From JACRGC01 sp035288785 (GTDB lineage Archaea > Micrarchaeota > Micrarchaeia > Norongarragalinales > SBBD01), in the NCBI GenBank assembly GCA_035288785.1, contig DATDZF010000005.1, positions 1 to 13,123 of the forward strand: 13,123 nt of DNA, given 5' to 3'. Each line of letters begins with the position of its first letter. Within the stretch, counting starts at the first letter, position 1. The position numbers and the translations under genes are program-made. Positions 12,609-13,123 of this stretch are shown one piece after another. The notes under the pieces were generated by a model. The model ran no database searches. It was not told where the DNA came from and worked only from the letters and a program-made list of their open reading frames with translations.

Positions 12609-13123
12609 ATGCATCTCGAAGTCCGGGAAAAGAATAGGAAACGGAAGTATTTCCTTAGCCATTCCTACCGGAAGGGCGGGAAGGTGAGGAAGGAGCGGAT
12701 CTATTTGGGAACCAACCTGGCGCCTGGCATATTGGATAAGCGCAGGCGGCTAGCGGCGCTGGAATTGCGCAAAAAGCTCATGGCGGATTCCGTTTTCCCC
12801 CAAAAGGAGCTCCCCGACATGATGCAGATGACTGGAAAATCCGATGCCATAAGGGGCGCAGTCTATACTGCAAACCAGGAAAAGGAGCTCTTTACCGCAC
12901 TTTTCGGGAGGAGTGAAATTCCCCTGAAATACCAATACCTGAAGGAAGGCGCCCAGAACTGGATTGATGCTGCGGCAAGCCCGAAATACGCCATACAACT
13001 GAACGAGCTAAATTTGGTTAGGAAAATCAGCAGACGGATCCGTGCACTAACAAGCTATGAAAACGTGTTCGACATTGGATGTGGGGATGGTAAGAAGGCA
13101 AGGGTTCTCCTGAACCAGCGCAT
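12609..13123 (+). CDS. Basic YRKGGKV...YLG domain fused to an EgtD-like methyltransferase (partial at right edge)
   Basis: The frame is open from the ATG at 12609 to the edge: 171 codons and two bases. Residues 1-57 are strongly basic and contain YFLSHSYRKGGKVRKERIYL at 14-33, a strand-turn-strand motif seen at the start of several archaeal proteins, including some with Fic domains and transposase-like ones. From about residue 105 the sequence follows the N-terminal pattern of histidine-specific methyltransferases (EgtD, Methyltransf_33): KYQYLKEGAQNWIDAAASPK and YAIQLNELNLVRKI match the usual kY.yd..gs.Lfe.I..lpeYy.tr.E..ll, and FDIGCGDGKKARVLL (154-168) is the SAM-binding motif I. The fold assignment is fairly safe; the substrate is unknown. 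The catalytic C-terminal part is outside the window. A TATA box just upstream suggests a leaderless transcript. Confidence 0.75.
   Translation, partial: MHLEVREKNRKRKYFLSHSYRKGGKVRKERIYLGTNLAPGILDKRRRLAALELRKKLMADSVFPQKELPDMMQMTGKSDAIRGAVYTANQEKELFTALFGRSEIPLKYQYLKEGAQNWIDAAASPKYAIQLNELNLVRKISRRIRALTSYENVFDIGCGDGKKARVLLNQR

Noticed and set aside
1..13123. CRISPR array, insertion sequence or integrase attachment site
   Set aside because: No regularly spaced repeats, no transposase or integrase motif, and no duplicated tRNA 3' end were seen.

Overview
The window looks like a piece of a DPANN-type archaeal chromosome (Diapherotrites or Micrarchaeota-like; the phylum is an inference). The archaeal signs are a cupin-type glucose-6-phosphate isomerase, a HAS-barrel HerA ATPase, a Bud23-like methyltransferase, a tRNA interrupted in its D-loop, TATA boxes instead of -10/-35 promoters, GGTGAT-type ribosome binding sites mixed with apparently leaderless starts, and very short intergenic gaps. 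Base composition is moderate and fairly even. No phage, insertion sequence or CRISPR array is visible.

Layout. 1-4265: two divergent exported proteins, one running off the left edge on the minus strand and one about 1207-residue surface-anchored protein on the plus strand. 4453-5079: a small two-helix membrane protein and tRNA-Arg(TCT), whose D-loop carries an insertion of about 142 nt that folds into its own domain. 5133-7017: glucose-6-phosphate isomerase (+), a DUF192 protein (-) and a Bud23-like rRNA methyltransferase (+); the last two share an interleaved divergent promoter. 7097-8343: an accessory patch with an 87-residue unknown protein, a three-hairpin spacer inside an imperfect duplication of that gene's tail, a 43-residue stub of a VapB antitoxin, a four-half-site operator and an intact vapBC pair. 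8340-12412: a minus-strand run with a protein ending in a phosphohistidine swivelling domain, HerA, a zinc-ribbon/AbrB-like protein and an unknown 91-residue protein (the last three apparently one operon), then a separate 72-residue unknown. 12609-13123: start of a plus-strand gene joining a basic YRKGGKV...YLG domain to an EgtD-like methyltransferase; it runs off the right edge.

How it fits together. Most genes are housekeeping: sugar phosphate metabolism, ribosome maturation, a tRNA, and DNA end processing or translocation. The variable part is the toxin-antitoxin patch, where a second vapBC locus seems to have decayed to the toxin-binding tail of its antitoxin. The most unusual items are the D-loop tRNA intron, the hairpin-rich spacer beside the decayed vapB, and the fusion protein at the right edge. 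Domain calls rest on motifs read by eye; no search or folding program was run.
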